DNA from: Melioribacter sp051488665
GTDB lineage: Bacteria > Bacteroidota > Ignavibacteria > Ignavibacteriales > Melioribacteraceae
Direction: 5' to 3'
Length of the DNA: 64,000 nucleotides
NCBI RefSeq assembly: GCF_051488665.1
Contig: NZ_JBPSEG010000004.1
Location: 1-64,000, forward strand
Notes under the pieces: generated by a model
What the model saw: only the letters and a program-made list of their open reading frames with translations
Told to the model about the DNA's origin: nothing
Database searches by the model: none
In this document: piece by piece, positions 1 to 8,386 of the stretch
Layout: every line of letters begins with the position of its first letter
How positions within the stretch are numbered: position 1 is the stretch's first letter
Position numbers and translations under genes: made by a program

Positions 1-55
1 TGTGGAGCGCCAGCGGAACATGCGTCCACTGCGCCCGGTTGTTATGATTCTCTTT

Positions 56-967
56 TTATTCATCTGTAAAATAATCTAAATCGACTTTCTTGACCTCGTA
101 TTTGGCAACCGGTGAAACACCCACGTCATTGTCAATCATGTATTGGGCAAGTTGTTCGCCATCAATAAGAATGATTTTGGTATCTATTTTACTCACATAC
201 TCTAGAGCTTCTTTTGAAAAATTCGATGTTGTGATAAATATGCCTTTCCTTGCTCGCTGTCCTTGAAGAGCTCCCGCAAACTTTTGTATTTCTGGTCTAC
301 TGACGGTATTTTCCCATCTTTTCGCCTGAATATAGATAATATCTAGGCCAAGCTTGTCTTCCTTTATGATACCATCTATTCCTTCGTCTCCACTTTTGCC
401 TATAGCCTGTCCAGCATCTTTCCGACTGCCTCCATATCCCATTTTGACGAGCAACTCGACGACGATTTTTTCAAACAGACTTGGGGGGCATCGCTTAATT
501 TGCTGCAAGATTTCCTTCGCAAGGTCCTCTCTTAGATTTTCATAGGCGACCTCCAATGCCTCTGCTGGAGTTTTTTCCGATTCGTCCTTGCTGTTTTCTT
601 TAATCTTGCCTTGTGGTTTTCTCTTGCGTTGCCTAAACTCCCTGAATTCTTTGAACCGCTCCAGAAACTTTACATCTATTTTTTGTGGAGTTTTCTTTAA
701 AACTTCAATACCTCTATGGCTGATTCGGAAATATCCTCTTCGCGTAGGTTCGATTAACCCAGCTTGTTTCAAATATGTTCTAGCCCAGGCCACTCGGTTA
801 TCGAAGATGGCCTGTTGTCCGCTAGGGAGCATTTGCTTCAGTTCATCATTTGTCAACTTGAATTGCGTTGCAAGATGATCGATGGCCTCTCTCAGGGAAT
901 GTTCCTTTTGATCAGCAACAAATTCAAGAAGAGGAAGCATGCAGCTTTGGTAATCAGGAATTGCCAT
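56..967 (-). CDS. mrr: Mrr-type restriction endonuclease (type IV-like)
   Basis: The 303-residue protein has the two-part layout of Mrr. Residues about 1-95 form a winged-helix N-terminal region that would recognise DNA. A charged linker follows, then a PD-(D/E)XK nuclease domain at about 158-285. The catalytic signature is visible as GDEGID around D198 followed by QAK (Q214, K216). Mrr family enzymes cut modified or foreign DNA in the cytoplasm. No methyltransferase or specificity gene is adjacent, which fits a stand-alone type IV system. The start is an ATG 26 bp from the left end of a 279-bp repeat, which probably supplies its promoter or leader. Family assignment is firm; the substrate is unknown. 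Confidence 0.9.
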   Translation of the reverse strand: MAIPDYQSCMLPLLEFVADQKEHSLREAIDHLATQFKLTNDELKQMLPSGQQAIFDNRVAWARTYLKQAGLIEPTRRGYFRISHRGIEVLKKTPQKIDVKFLERFKEFREFRQRKRKPQGKIKENSKDESEKTPAEALEVAYENLREDLAKEILQQIKRCPPSLFEKIVVELLVKMGYGGSRKDAGQAIGKSGDEGIDGIIKEDKLGLDIIYIQAKRWENTVSRPEIQKFAGALQGQRARKGIFITTSNFSKEALEYVSKIDTKIILIDGEQLAQYMIDNDVGVSPVAKYEVKKVDLDYFTDE

Positions 968-993
968 TCAATATACCTTTTTCATCTTTTATC

Positions 994-1272
994 ATAACTA
1001 TTACTTATACTGCACAAAATATTTAATTGGGAAACGATATACTGTATTCTTATGCAGCATATCATTCCGATTATTTCGTTTTGCTTCAAAAAACACAATA
1101 TTAAAAAATAGAGTCTGCATAATATTATTCCTCAACCGTATCAGTCTGACGAACCACAGTAACGCTTATAAAAATAAAACCCATTTCGGTCAGTTTGTTC
1201 GGATTTGCCCATCGGGGCCCTCATTGCTTTACTTCTTAAACTGAAAATAAATTTATTCAAACTTATTGTCAA
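994..1272 (-). repeat. 279-bp dispersed repeat, copy 1
   Basis: This segment matches 8387-8665 in the same orientation and without gaps; by eye I count about 19 substitutions, roughly 93% identity. It lies just upstream of the Mrr start codon. Read on the minus strand it begins with TTGACA, has a TATTTT-like box 17 bp further on, and contains a small GCCC-CGAT-GGGC hairpin. It looks like a mobile promoter/leader segment or the arm of an integrated element. Short reading frames inside it are not conserved at protein level, so I treat it as non-coding. No terminal inverted repeats or target-site duplications are apparent. Confidence 0.9.
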
Positions 1273-1561
1273 CATATTTTTCACGGATATCTGCAAGATA
1301 TGCGTCGACTGCTAAATTAGAATAGAGCGCGTGATTGAGGGACGCGGGGTTGGGAAGGTTAAGTTTGGTATTTTTTGTTTAATCGGTCCGTATATAAATC
1401 TGTCTTAATATAATAACTGTTTCCGGCAGAGTTCGCGGCGGTTTTCGTATTGAAATCCCTTCTACCGGAATATGAAATATCCGGTTATTGAGAACCGTAA
1501 TTTTAATCTATTCCGGACTGATTCTATGCCTTTTGCTGCGGCGCGTTTGTTTTTATTTTTG
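1273..1561. other. Intergenic spacer, no gene seen
   Basis: This AT-rich stretch separates repeat copy 1 from the decayed antitoxin gene. I see no supported reading frame, RNA gene or strong hairpin in it. Confidence 0.5.
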
Positions 1562-1823
1562 TCAGTATCTCTTGTTTGTTTTTCTTTCTTCTTCGATATC
1601 ATAATCGTTTTGAAGACCAAGCCAGAATTTTGCTGTCGCCGAAATACGATGATAATCTCAACGCCGTATCGGCGGTAATTCTCCTTTTACCTTTAATTAT
1701 CCGTGATATACGAGTCTGCGGTATACCGGTATCTTTTGCTAATTTGTAAGCAGTAATTTTAAGAGGAAGCAAAAACTCCTCGAGTAAAATCTCTCCCGGA
1801 TGTATATTCTCTAATCTTTCCAT
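1562..1823 (-). pseudogene. higA: Frameshifted HigA-type antitoxin
   Basis: The first 62 or so codons encode a HigA/VapI-type Xre helix-turn-helix protein that opens MERLENIHPGEILLEEFL, with the recognition helix around residues 35-50. After FGDSK the frame breaks and stops at residue 74. Removing one A from the four-A run at 1628-1631 restores the typical HigA C-terminus (FWLGLQNDYD, then an acidic/basic tail) ending at a stop at 1562-1564. The gene is therefore a one-base frameshift of a roughly 86-residue antitoxin, unless this is a sequencing error. A GGGAGG ribosome site precedes the ATG. It follows the higB remnant by 16 nt, the usual toxin-first HigBA order. The DNA-binding domain is intact, so repressor activity might survive. 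Confidence 0.8.
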
Positions 1824-1839
1824 TTTTATCCTCCCAATA

Positions 1840-2130
1840 TTAATGATAGTCCACTATCTTAACATCGTGCGCATTATTGTCAATCCGTCTGAATACAATT
1901 CTCCATCGGTCGTTAATTCCAATACTTTAAAAATCGGAACCCCGTAATTTTTCTACTGGCGGGATATTGTAATAAGCGTTTACATTAAAAGCAAGACTTA
2001 TTCTTATTTTAACCGCCGTAAATCCTTTGATTCCGTTCACAACTAAAGAATGAAATACAGCAAAAAACCCGCCTGTCGAGTAATTATTATCTCCGCACGT
2101 TTTTAAATTAAACAAATCAATTCTTGGCAA
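1840..2130 (-). pseudogene. higB: Decayed HigB/RelE-type toxin
   Basis: In one frame the sequence encodes a stretch around IPPVEKLRG, then an in-frame TAA at 1927-1929, then INDRWRIVFRRID and a C-terminus ending VDYH. This is the characteristic C-terminal half of HigB, the ribosome-dependent mRNA nuclease partner of HigA. The N-terminal 30-40 residues match the family poorly, so the gene carries at least one nonsense change and probably further decay. HigB is normally about 92 residues. The toxin is almost certainly inactive. The start is uncertain; 2130 is only the left limit of the open frame. Confidence 0.7.
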
Positions 2131-2157
2131 TTTGTTCGAAAACGCTCATTTTTGCCA

Positions 2158-2174
2158 TACCATACTCTATGGTA
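2158..2174. promoter_or_regulatory. Palindromic operator of the higBA locus
   Basis: TACCATA and TATGGTA form a perfect 7-bp inverted repeat around a 3-bp centre, just upstream of the higB remnant. HigA proteins repress their own operon by binding such palindromes. A TTGACA-containing motif shared with the 279-bp repeats lies about 30 bp further upstream. The role is inferred from position and symmetry. Confidence 0.6.
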
Positions 2175-2323
2175 AGTTGAAACCAATTCTACGCAAACTT
2201 ATTGTCAATAAAATTTTTTTAATGAATGCGCAAAAACGCATATCCTTATAATCCGGGAATAGAATGCAATCGCAGATCGCCTGCAGGAGAGTTTATCTTT
2301 CAAATCAGAGCGCTTACGTTAAG

Positions 2324-2818
2324 TCATACGTTAAGCAGCAAAATTATTAACAGTATCGAAGCAACGGATGAAGATACCGTTCTTATTCTATTCCAGCGAT
2401 TCCAACGCGCCTCAAAATTATTTCGAACGGCTTGACATGCCGCTTCGTCTTCCGTATCGGTATTAATCAATTGCAATTTATTATTTAAAGGCACATTGAT
2501 TATTATTGTCGGGACGTGAACTCCCGCTAAAAAAATAATAAAAGAGGACAGTATGATTATTGAATTATACTTTTCCAATTCCTGGAAACCCAGTATAACC
2601 GTTATGCCCAAAGCCGCGACAGAACCTAACCATAGAATTATGAATATCGGTTGACGGTTTTGAATTACGTTATCAATTACCTGAAATGTTTTAATAAATT
2701 CCCTGTTGCCAAGCGTTTTTATACCCGGCATTACAACAATCGTAAACGCCAGCAAAAAACCCGCTACAAGCGAGCAAAAGAATGCCGACGTCATCAGAAA
2801 AACGTGAAATAAATTCAT
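2324..2818 (-). CDS. DUF1772-like integral membrane protein
   Basis: The 164-residue protein has four hydrophobic segments, at about 5-30, 56-76, 83-106 and 148-164. Two features recall the DUF1772/anthrone-oxygenase-like family: a VMPG motif after the first helix, and an NVPLNNKL stretch followed by a W-rich RWNRWNRIR segment before the last helix. Members are small four-helix membrane proteins, mostly of unknown role in bacteria. It stands alone, with no obvious operon partner. Function cannot be stated beyond membrane location. Confidence 0.7.
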   Translation of the reverse strand: MNLFHVFLMTSAFFCSLVAGFLLAFTIVVMPGIKTLGNREFIKTFQVIDNVIQNRQPIFIILWLGSVAALGITVILGFQELEKYNSIIILSSFIIFLAGVHVPTIIINVPLNNKLQLINTDTEDEAACQAVRNNFEARWNRWNRIRTVSSSVASILLIILLLNV

Positions 2819-2950
2819 TTATTACCCCGAATCAGTTAATATTCATTTATCAAAGAAAAATCTCAATCGCAAAGCATACATTTACCGTTTAATAAAAGCG
2901 CGGACTTTATGCTGATCCGTATCTTTAACAATCACTAAACAGAACGCTTT

Positions 2951-3904
2951 TTATTTTGGACGGGCAAATATAATCCCTTTAAGCCTGTCGTATTTATCGG
3001 AATCAGGAGCGGAGATATTATCGCCTGAAGTCAGGTTGTACCAATATTTACTGTTCAGGCTCCATTTATAAGCGTAAGGTCGTTTGTGCGCGTTTTCGCT
3101 GATTAAATATTTCATTTTGCCGAATCCGATTCCGCTTTTATTACCGTTAAGCGCTTCCGCTATGGGTTTGGAATTCATCGTACGCGTGTCAGCCGTCTTC
3201 GTGTGAGCGCTCGAAACGGCATCCATCACTTGTATTAAAACCGAATTATCGCTATTCACTTTGCCAACATCCCAGGCAATCATAACATGACCAGTGGTTG
3301 GATTTTTCGTATCTATTCTCCAATTATCGTCATACCTGGCGGCAATAATATCGCCTCTCTGCAAAGAATCGATCGAAGTGAAAACCTTCCAGTATTTGTT
3401 TTCGGCGGAAATATTGTCCGGATTTACGAGAATTACGTCTCTGAAATAATCATAAAACGAAGCAGCCAAGGGTCTGCTCGGCTTTTTCCTCGTTCCGTTT
3501 GTTTTCATTATACTCGTTAAGTGATCGACTAAATCCCGGTAATGACCGGGCAAAACTTTTTTGATAGCAATTATTCCTACAAATCCGCTGCAGTCGTATT
3601 TGTAAATTCCCTTTTGTTCGTCTATAACGCTGTCTTTCGAATGCACGTATTTCGTAACTTTCATATTATTCCAAACGTCAATACATCTGTTAATAAGCTT
3701 TGCCTGCGGAGAGTTGCCTGCTGCAGGGGTAAGATTGGGAACAACTTCGCCCGCGCCCGTCAACGAACCTTCGAGTTCGTCTTCCAGAATTTCATAATCG
3801 GAATCTGAATCGTCAATTTCACCGCCGCTTTCAACCGAATCGCAGCCTATCAGCGCGGCAATAATCATTAAAAGGCTTCCGAATAAATACGCTCTTTTAG
3901 TCAT
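2951..3904 (-). CDS. NlpC/P60-like cysteine hydrolase lipoprotein
   Basis: The protein starts with a lipoprotein signal whose lipobox LIGC places the lipidated cysteine at residue 21. An acidic low-complexity segment follows (about 22-50). The catalytic region contains DCSGFV with Cys105, an LQRGDII segment near 181, and GHVMIAW with His206, the hallmarks of the NlpC/P60 (CHAP-like) cysteine peptidase fold. Such enzymes cut peptide bonds in cell-wall peptides. An inner- or outer-leaflet lipoprotein acting on peptidoglycan is the natural reading, although the C-terminal third is unfamiliar. A stretch of nearly 800 bp without genes follows upstream. Confidence 0.75.
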   Translation of the reverse strand: MTKRAYLFGSLLMIIAALIGCDSVESGGEIDDSDSDYEILEDELEGSLTGAGEVVPNLTPAAGNSPQAKLINRCIDVWNNMKVTKYVHSKDSVIDEQKGIYKYDCSGFVGIIAIKKVLPGHYRDLVDHLTSIMKTNGTRKKPSRPLAASFYDYFRDVILVNPDNISAENKYWKVFTSIDSLQRGDIIAARYDDNWRIDTKNPTTGHVMIAWDVGKVNSDNSVLIQVMDAVSSAHTKTADTRTMNSKPIAEALNGNKSGIGFGKMKYLISENAHKRPYAYKWSLNSKYWYNLTSGDNISAPDSDKYDRLKGIIFARPK

Positions 3905-4683
3905 TACAACCTCCTCTGTATACTAATTAAGAATGAATTTATATGTTTATCCCGAATGTCCTAAATAAGTATACACCGCTGCGGTCTGTAATTTTTTTCG
4001 CCGGTATCCGGTCGGGAAGGGAATCGGGTATTTGCTTCTCGGCGCGGGACTCAAAAACCGGTTTTTATATTTTTTACAAACGACCGGAAAGGATTTCTTC
4101 CGGCTGCTTACAGAAAACAGAAATTACGTTACGTCCTAACGCCCGGACACGCGCTCTATTTTAACATGCTTTGCCAGGCAAGCGATGTGAGGGAATTTGC
4201 AATGAAGCCGAATTCGTATTCGCCCGGGTTCTTAATATTTTATACCGTTTCCAATTCTTTGTAATTATCGATTACAAAACCTTTGATAGATGATTGATTT
4301 TATGAAAAACAATTTCTTGAATATTCGGACTCCCCGGATGCCCTTTGCGACCGGAAGTATGAGGATTGTTTGTTATCAGATGCGCATTTTCCACTTAATT
4401 TGCGGTTTTGTAAAAAATTTTTCCTTTCTTAACTACTTTTAATTCATGCGAAGTACAAACTGAACATAAATATAACATAATTATTATAATAATCAATCTT
4501 TTTCCGGGACAACGGAGTTACATCCGGCATTTGCCCCTTCAACGGCGACGACGTACGGAACGGTTTTTTGTGTCTGTTCCGTACGAATCTATACATTAAA
4601 GCGTAATCTACAAATCCGTTTCTCCTGAAGTTAATCTATCATAATCTATTAGTCTTAAAAAATGATCATTGGCGAAAAACAAT
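3905..4683. other. Long gene-free stretch
   Basis: Nearly 780 bp carry no reading frame I can support on either strand. The only structures noted are an imperfect CCGGAAAG/CTTCCGG dyad near 4088-4110 and the perfect 10-bp inverted repeat described separately at 4552-4585. The composition resembles decayed coding DNA of the accessory zone, but no family is recognisable. Confidence 0.5.
4552..4585. repeat. 10-bp inverted repeat, possible hairpin
   Basis: CGTACGGAAC and GTTCCGTACG are perfect complements separated by a 14-nt T-rich loop. There is no downstream T-tract in either direction, so it is not a clear terminator. It lies about 100 bp beyond the end of the frameshifted membrane-protein gene. 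It could be a protein-binding site or a relic of a mobile element. Confidence 0.6.
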
Positions 4684-5297
4684 TCATACGTTTAGAGCCA
4701 TTACCGTTTCCCTGTATGCGGCGGCGACTAACAATTGAACTCCGAGACAAAAACAAAAAATCTCGGTACCGGACAATCTGATTTCCCGCCAACTTTTGAT
4801 TTTTATGCCTTTCCATTCCCGCAAAGTATAATCGTAAATACCGATTCCGGCAGTAGCGGAAATGGCAAGAACGTAGGCAGTCATTTCAATGCCGCCGATG
4901 CTCATGCCGAGAGCGGCGCCGTCTAATGCATTAAACTGTCTTAGGTCGGAGGCTGCAAAAGAATTTGTGCCGGATACAAGTCCGCTAGTAACTGCCAAAA
5001 GGACATTGACAAAATAACCGGCAGGCATTCCGTACATGCGCTGCAGATTCGAAAGCGAGCAGACCGGAAAAACAACTCCCAGATTAAAAAGAAGCGTAAG
5101 CGCAAATTCTTCCGAAAAGAATTTGCCGACGCAGTCAAAGAACCGATGGCAAACTGCGGACTTCCGCGCATAAAGCCTTCGGGTAATAAATAATTTCCGG
5201 CAAGAAAAGAAATCATATGCAGTAACGAATGGAGTCCGTACAACCACAAAAACCTTTTTAGAACGTTTTCCCGTATTTCTCCGCGTTGCCCCCGCAT
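4684..5297 (-). pseudogene. Frameshifted multi-spanning membrane protein (SpoIIM-like?)
   Basis: Two overlapping frames together make one protein. The first, starting at 5297, gives an N-terminus with a hydrophobic segment and runs well to about residue 60. The second continues from about 5110 with long hydrophobic helices to 4684. The natural join is at the AAATTCTTTTCGG region near 5105-5125, after which frame two reads SEEFALTLLFNLGVV. The joined product would be about 205 residues with several membrane helices. A segment GGIEMTAYVLAIS resembles the G-E-L-P-A-like helix of SpoIIM/DUF95 proteins, but only loosely. It is either a real one-base frameshift or a sequencing error. Confidence 0.55.
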
Positions 5298-5544
5298 AAT
5301 TTTACCTCCGTAAAAAACGCCCGGGAATTTATTTCTTTATTTACACCCCGTTCTGCGGCGCTCAATTTGTCCGCTGCTGTTTAAGACGTAAATTTAAAAT
5401 ATAAGCAGACAGTTTATTAGTCAATGAAAAATTAATACGGAGCGTTTATCTGCGTTTACCGGGAGGGCTTTAAGGTATACAAATCTAAGAGGATTGTCCG
5501 GGGAATATCATTGCGCGGTTCCGTTATCCATCGTTTCTTCGCCT

Positions 5545-6603
5545 CTATGATAAAACAGTTGCGCTATCAATTATTTTTTTCAGTATATCGACTATTCGAT
5601 TATACATTATTTCCGACATATTCCAATTGTAACCGTCAAAGTTTACCGTATTTGTAAATTGCACTACTACGGCGTCTATATCTTGATGATATTCGGCGAT
5701 AGTCTGATAACCGGGAATCAAACCCGTATGCCCGTATTCATAAATCGAGGAATAGATTTCCCGTTCTTTTTCATCTTGAAAAACAGAACCGTCATTAAGC
5801 GCGCGAATAAATTTGCTCAGGTCTCCGGCGGTCGCAAGCATCGATGCGTTGTCGTCCGCCTTCAAGTCGCTTTCGTAGCCGACGTAATATCCGCTCATTA
5901 CGTCATCCAAATTAACTTCTTTAATAGAACCGTATGTATTATTCAGATTCAGCGGTTCCAATATATTTTCTTTAATATACCGGAATTTGCTTTCCCCTGT
6001 AACTTTTTCGATGATTTCAGAGAGCAACAAGTAATTCGTATTGCTATATTCATAATCCGTATCCGGTTCGAAGCCGGCAGGTAAATCGAGTATCAAATCC
6101 AATCGCTCCTTATCGTTCTGCTTCGGATGCGCCCAGTAATTGTATGTTCGCGTGTAATCGGGTATTCCGCTGCGATGCCGCGCCATCATTTTAATTGTTA
6201 TTTTATCGGCGTTTTCTATTCTGTCCGCCAGTTCGGGAAAGTAACCGGAGAGAGTATTATCCAACGACAAACGTCCTTCATTCGCCAATTTGGCGATTGA
6301 CACTGCCGTGTATAACTTGCCCACGCTCGCTATTTTGAAGAGCGAATTGGGATCCGCGGGAATTTTGTTCTCTCTGTTTTTATAACCCGAAACGTAAAAA
6401 TCCGTTCGATTCCCTTTCGTATTGACGCAAACAATTATACCGTCGAATCCGCATTCGGAAGCTTTATCCGCCTGCAACTGAACAGCTTCGGGAAGAGGCT
6501 CTATCCATGCCTTTACAATAGGCCAGGGAACGTAATACAACGAGATAATTGTTCCGACGAACAACAGTATTTTTATGATTCGTTTCGACTTTATTTTATT
6601 CAT
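5545..6603 (-). CDS. Serine beta-lactamase-fold hydrolase (class C / esterase-like)
   Basis: I place the start at the ATG at 6603, which has an AGGAG site 7 bp upstream; the frame stays open further but lacks a better start. The 352-residue product has an N-terminal membrane anchor or signal (about 8-30). The three motifs of the family follow: SVGK with nucleophile Ser93 and Lys96, YSN at 186-188, and HTG at 292-294. Family members are D-alanyl-D-alanine peptidases, class C beta-lactamases or esterases. The HTG in place of KTG favours an esterase/peptidase-like enzyme over a true beta-lactamase. It would act in the periplasm. It stands alone. Confidence 0.85.
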   Translation of the reverse strand: MNKIKSKRIIKILLFVGTIISLYYVPWPIVKAWIEPLPEAVQLQADKASECGFDGIIVCVNTKGNRTDFYVSGYKNRENKIPADPNSLFKIASVGKLYTAVSIAKLANEGRLSLDNTLSGYFPELADRIENADKITIKMMARHRSGIPDYTRTYNYWAHPKQNDKERLDLILDLPAGFEPDTDYEYSNTNYLLLSEIIEKVTGESKFRYIKENILEPLNLNNTYGSIKEVNLDDVMSGYYVGYESDLKADDNASMLATAGDLSKFIRALNDGSVFQDEKEREIYSSIYEYGHTGLIPGYQTIAEYHQDIDAVVVQFTNTVNFDGYNWNMSEIMYNRIVDILKKIIDSATVLS

Positions 6604-6976
6604 TTGTTTACTCCTCGTCTTTAAAAAAATCCGGTATAACGTCGAACCCGTTATTAAATTTCCGAAAATCGTTGCGCAAATCGTTAAAGTCGTCAAATCC
6701 GCAAAATCATTCGAAATCGATAGATGAACAAGTCGGAAAACATTGATGGAATTATTATGCCCGCCGGACTAGTTTATTCGCCGCGTTTTTCCGGTTCGGT
6801 AAAAAGAATTATCGATATTAGTAACCACATTTATCCTGGGCGTTATCAATTGCCCGCAAATACCGGCTTGCAAGTTACGCAACTATTACATTAAATATCA
6901 TAATTATTACAAGAAGGTCATCCGGTAAATACGGAAAACGGCGTCCTGCGGGAGTTCCTTAATCTATCCGGAACCG
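6604..6976. other. Gene-free stretch
   Basis: This 373-bp gap contains a 56-codon frame on the plus strand (6725-6895) that has no ribosome site, no recognisable motif and no conserved context, so I do not call it. No repeat or RNA structure was recognised. Confidence 0.45.
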
Positions 6977-7819
6977 TCAGGGTTCGTTTTTCAGAACCGT
7001 GCTGAAATACATTTCGCCTCTGCCTCCGAACAGCTTTATATAAACGGAGTCTCCGTATCTTTTTGAAAACCGTTTGACCAGGTTTCGGGTTATCAGCGTG
7101 TCCCCTTCGAAAGAGCGGAGAAAAAATTCGCCGTACGGCATGCCAAGAACCGAATGCGTGTCGAAATTGCCCTGCGAATCGATATCGAAATACGTATATT
7201 GACCCGGTTTGAGATTATGTTCTTTGGCTCCGAGAATCTTTAGCGAATCCAAGAATAACCCGTAATGATCAGGACGTATCGATTCGGCTTGTCCCCAAAT
7301 TATATACGCCGGTATTCGTAATATTGTATTTTGACGACAAATAATAATATTGTTCGGCCGGATTTTCATATCGAATGATTCGTACGAAACAGTTATAACG
7401 CCGGTAATCTCCTTGCCGTTTATTATAATCCGTATCGTATAGGAACCATTCCGGAGTTCGCCCAGATTAAACGATACGGAAGCGGGCATTGAAATCGCGG
7501 GACCAACTTCGGGCAGTATTATTTCTTTAAGTTCGACTCGAATCGAATTGTTTATTATACTAAGACTTCCGTTAATTTTTGCGCCGCCTTGCGAATAGAT
7601 TCTTTTAGTATAGAATGAAAGAGCCGCGCTTCGTTTTCCCGGTTTAATTTCTTCTTTAATACCCATAATAATTTGAGAATCAATCGGCTCAAGCGGTACG
7701 ATTACGCTGTCTGTCGGCTCGTAGTATATTGGGCTGGTTAACATCCCGCCCTTCTCATTACAACTTACGAATAAAACGGCTATTGCCGCGACGCTCGATA
7801 TTGTTATCAAACATCTCAT
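6977..7819 (-). CDS. Lipoprotein of unknown function
   Basis: The 280-residue protein opens with a signal sequence ending VSC, so Cys20 is the likely lipidation site. The rest is soluble and rich in beta-type sequence; the stretch from about 60 to 150 (SLSIINNSIRVELKEI, then NGSYTIRIIINGKEI) looks like an immunoglobulin-like or carboxypeptidase-regulatory-like sandwich. I do not recognise a family. It is flanked by a gap on one side and the PH-domain-like gene on the other. The export signal supports an outer-membrane or periplasmic location; the role is unknown. Confidence 0.7.
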   Translation of the reverse strand: MRCLITISSVAAIAVLFVSCNEKGGMLTSPIYYEPTDSVIVPLEPIDSQIIMGIKEEIKPGKRSAALSFYTKRIYSQGGAKINGSLSIINNSIRVELKEIILPEVGPAISMPASVSFNLGELRNGSYTIRIIINGKEITGVITVSYESFDMKIRPNNIIICRQNTILRIPAYIIWGQAESIRPDHYGLFLDSLKILGAKEHNLKPGQYTYFDIDSQGNFDTHSVLGMPYGEFFLRSFEGDTLITRNLVKRFSKRYGDSVYIKLFGGRGEMYFSTVLKNEP

Positions 7820-7948
7820 TTTACTTCAAAATCAATTACATCTTTCAAAATAACAGTTGCGACGCCGGGACTTTACTTTTTCTGAAAAGCAGCCTGCATG
7901 CCTGCGGCAGAGCGTACGGATTGAACGGTCGGTTAAAACGCTGTAACT

Positions 7949-8371
7949 TTAAAAACCTTTAAAGGTTATCTGGTAATTGGAACTTCTTGCTTTTTCAATT
8001 AATTTATGAAATTCATCAAAGCCATTAACTCCTAATATCTTTTTCGATTTTGTACGAATAACTATTTTTTTTGAAGTATGATTTTCTATGGAAATGATTT
8101 CATCAAATCTTATTTTTCTTTTTTTATTGAATATGTTATACAAAATCAAAAAATCTTGATATATATCTATTTTGACTGGACGATTGAAATATATTAACCA
8201 ATTCCAAAACGCAAATCCCCAAAAAGGCAGAGCCAAAAGAAGTTTAATATTATTAATCTCTGCATACTTAAAAAATATTATTAATATTATTACAAAAAAT
8301 ACCGGGAAAACCCAAAGACTGTATTTTAGCGTCTTATTGAGTTCAATAGAATATTCTGCTTCTTTACTCAT
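7949..8371 (-). CDS. Small membrane protein with PH-like domain
   Basis: I start the gene at the ATG at 8371, because the longer frame (to 8458) would run into the 279-bp repeat. The 140-residue product has two membrane helices (about 18-38 and 44-62). A C-terminal beta-rich segment follows, with KIRFDEIISIENH and KKIVIRTKSKKIL, matching the bacterial pleckstrin-homology (bPH) pattern. These proteins are membrane-associated and poorly characterised. The repeat copy 2 begins 15 bp upstream of the start and probably drives it. It has no operon partner. Confidence 0.6.
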   Translation of the reverse strand: MSKEAEYSIELNKTLKYSLWVFPVFFVIILIIFFKYAEINNIKLLLALPFWGFAFWNWLIYFNRPVKIDIYQDFLILYNIFNKKRKIRFDEIISIENHTSKKIVIRTKSKKILGVNGFDEFHKLIEKARSSNYQITFKGF

Positions 8372-8386
8372 ATTTTTACCCGTGTT

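Noticed and set aside
994..1272. Short frames inside the 279-bp repeats as a conserved peptide
   Set aside because: The two copies differ mostly at amino-acid-changing positions, so no sign of protein selection.
1313..4164. 13-bp inverse match AATAGAGCGCGTG between about 1321 and 4160
   Set aside because: The match does not extend on either side; likely coincidence.
6725..6895. A 56-codon plus-strand frame in the 6604-6976 gap
   Set aside because: No ribosome site, no motif, no conserved context; a chance frame is as likely.
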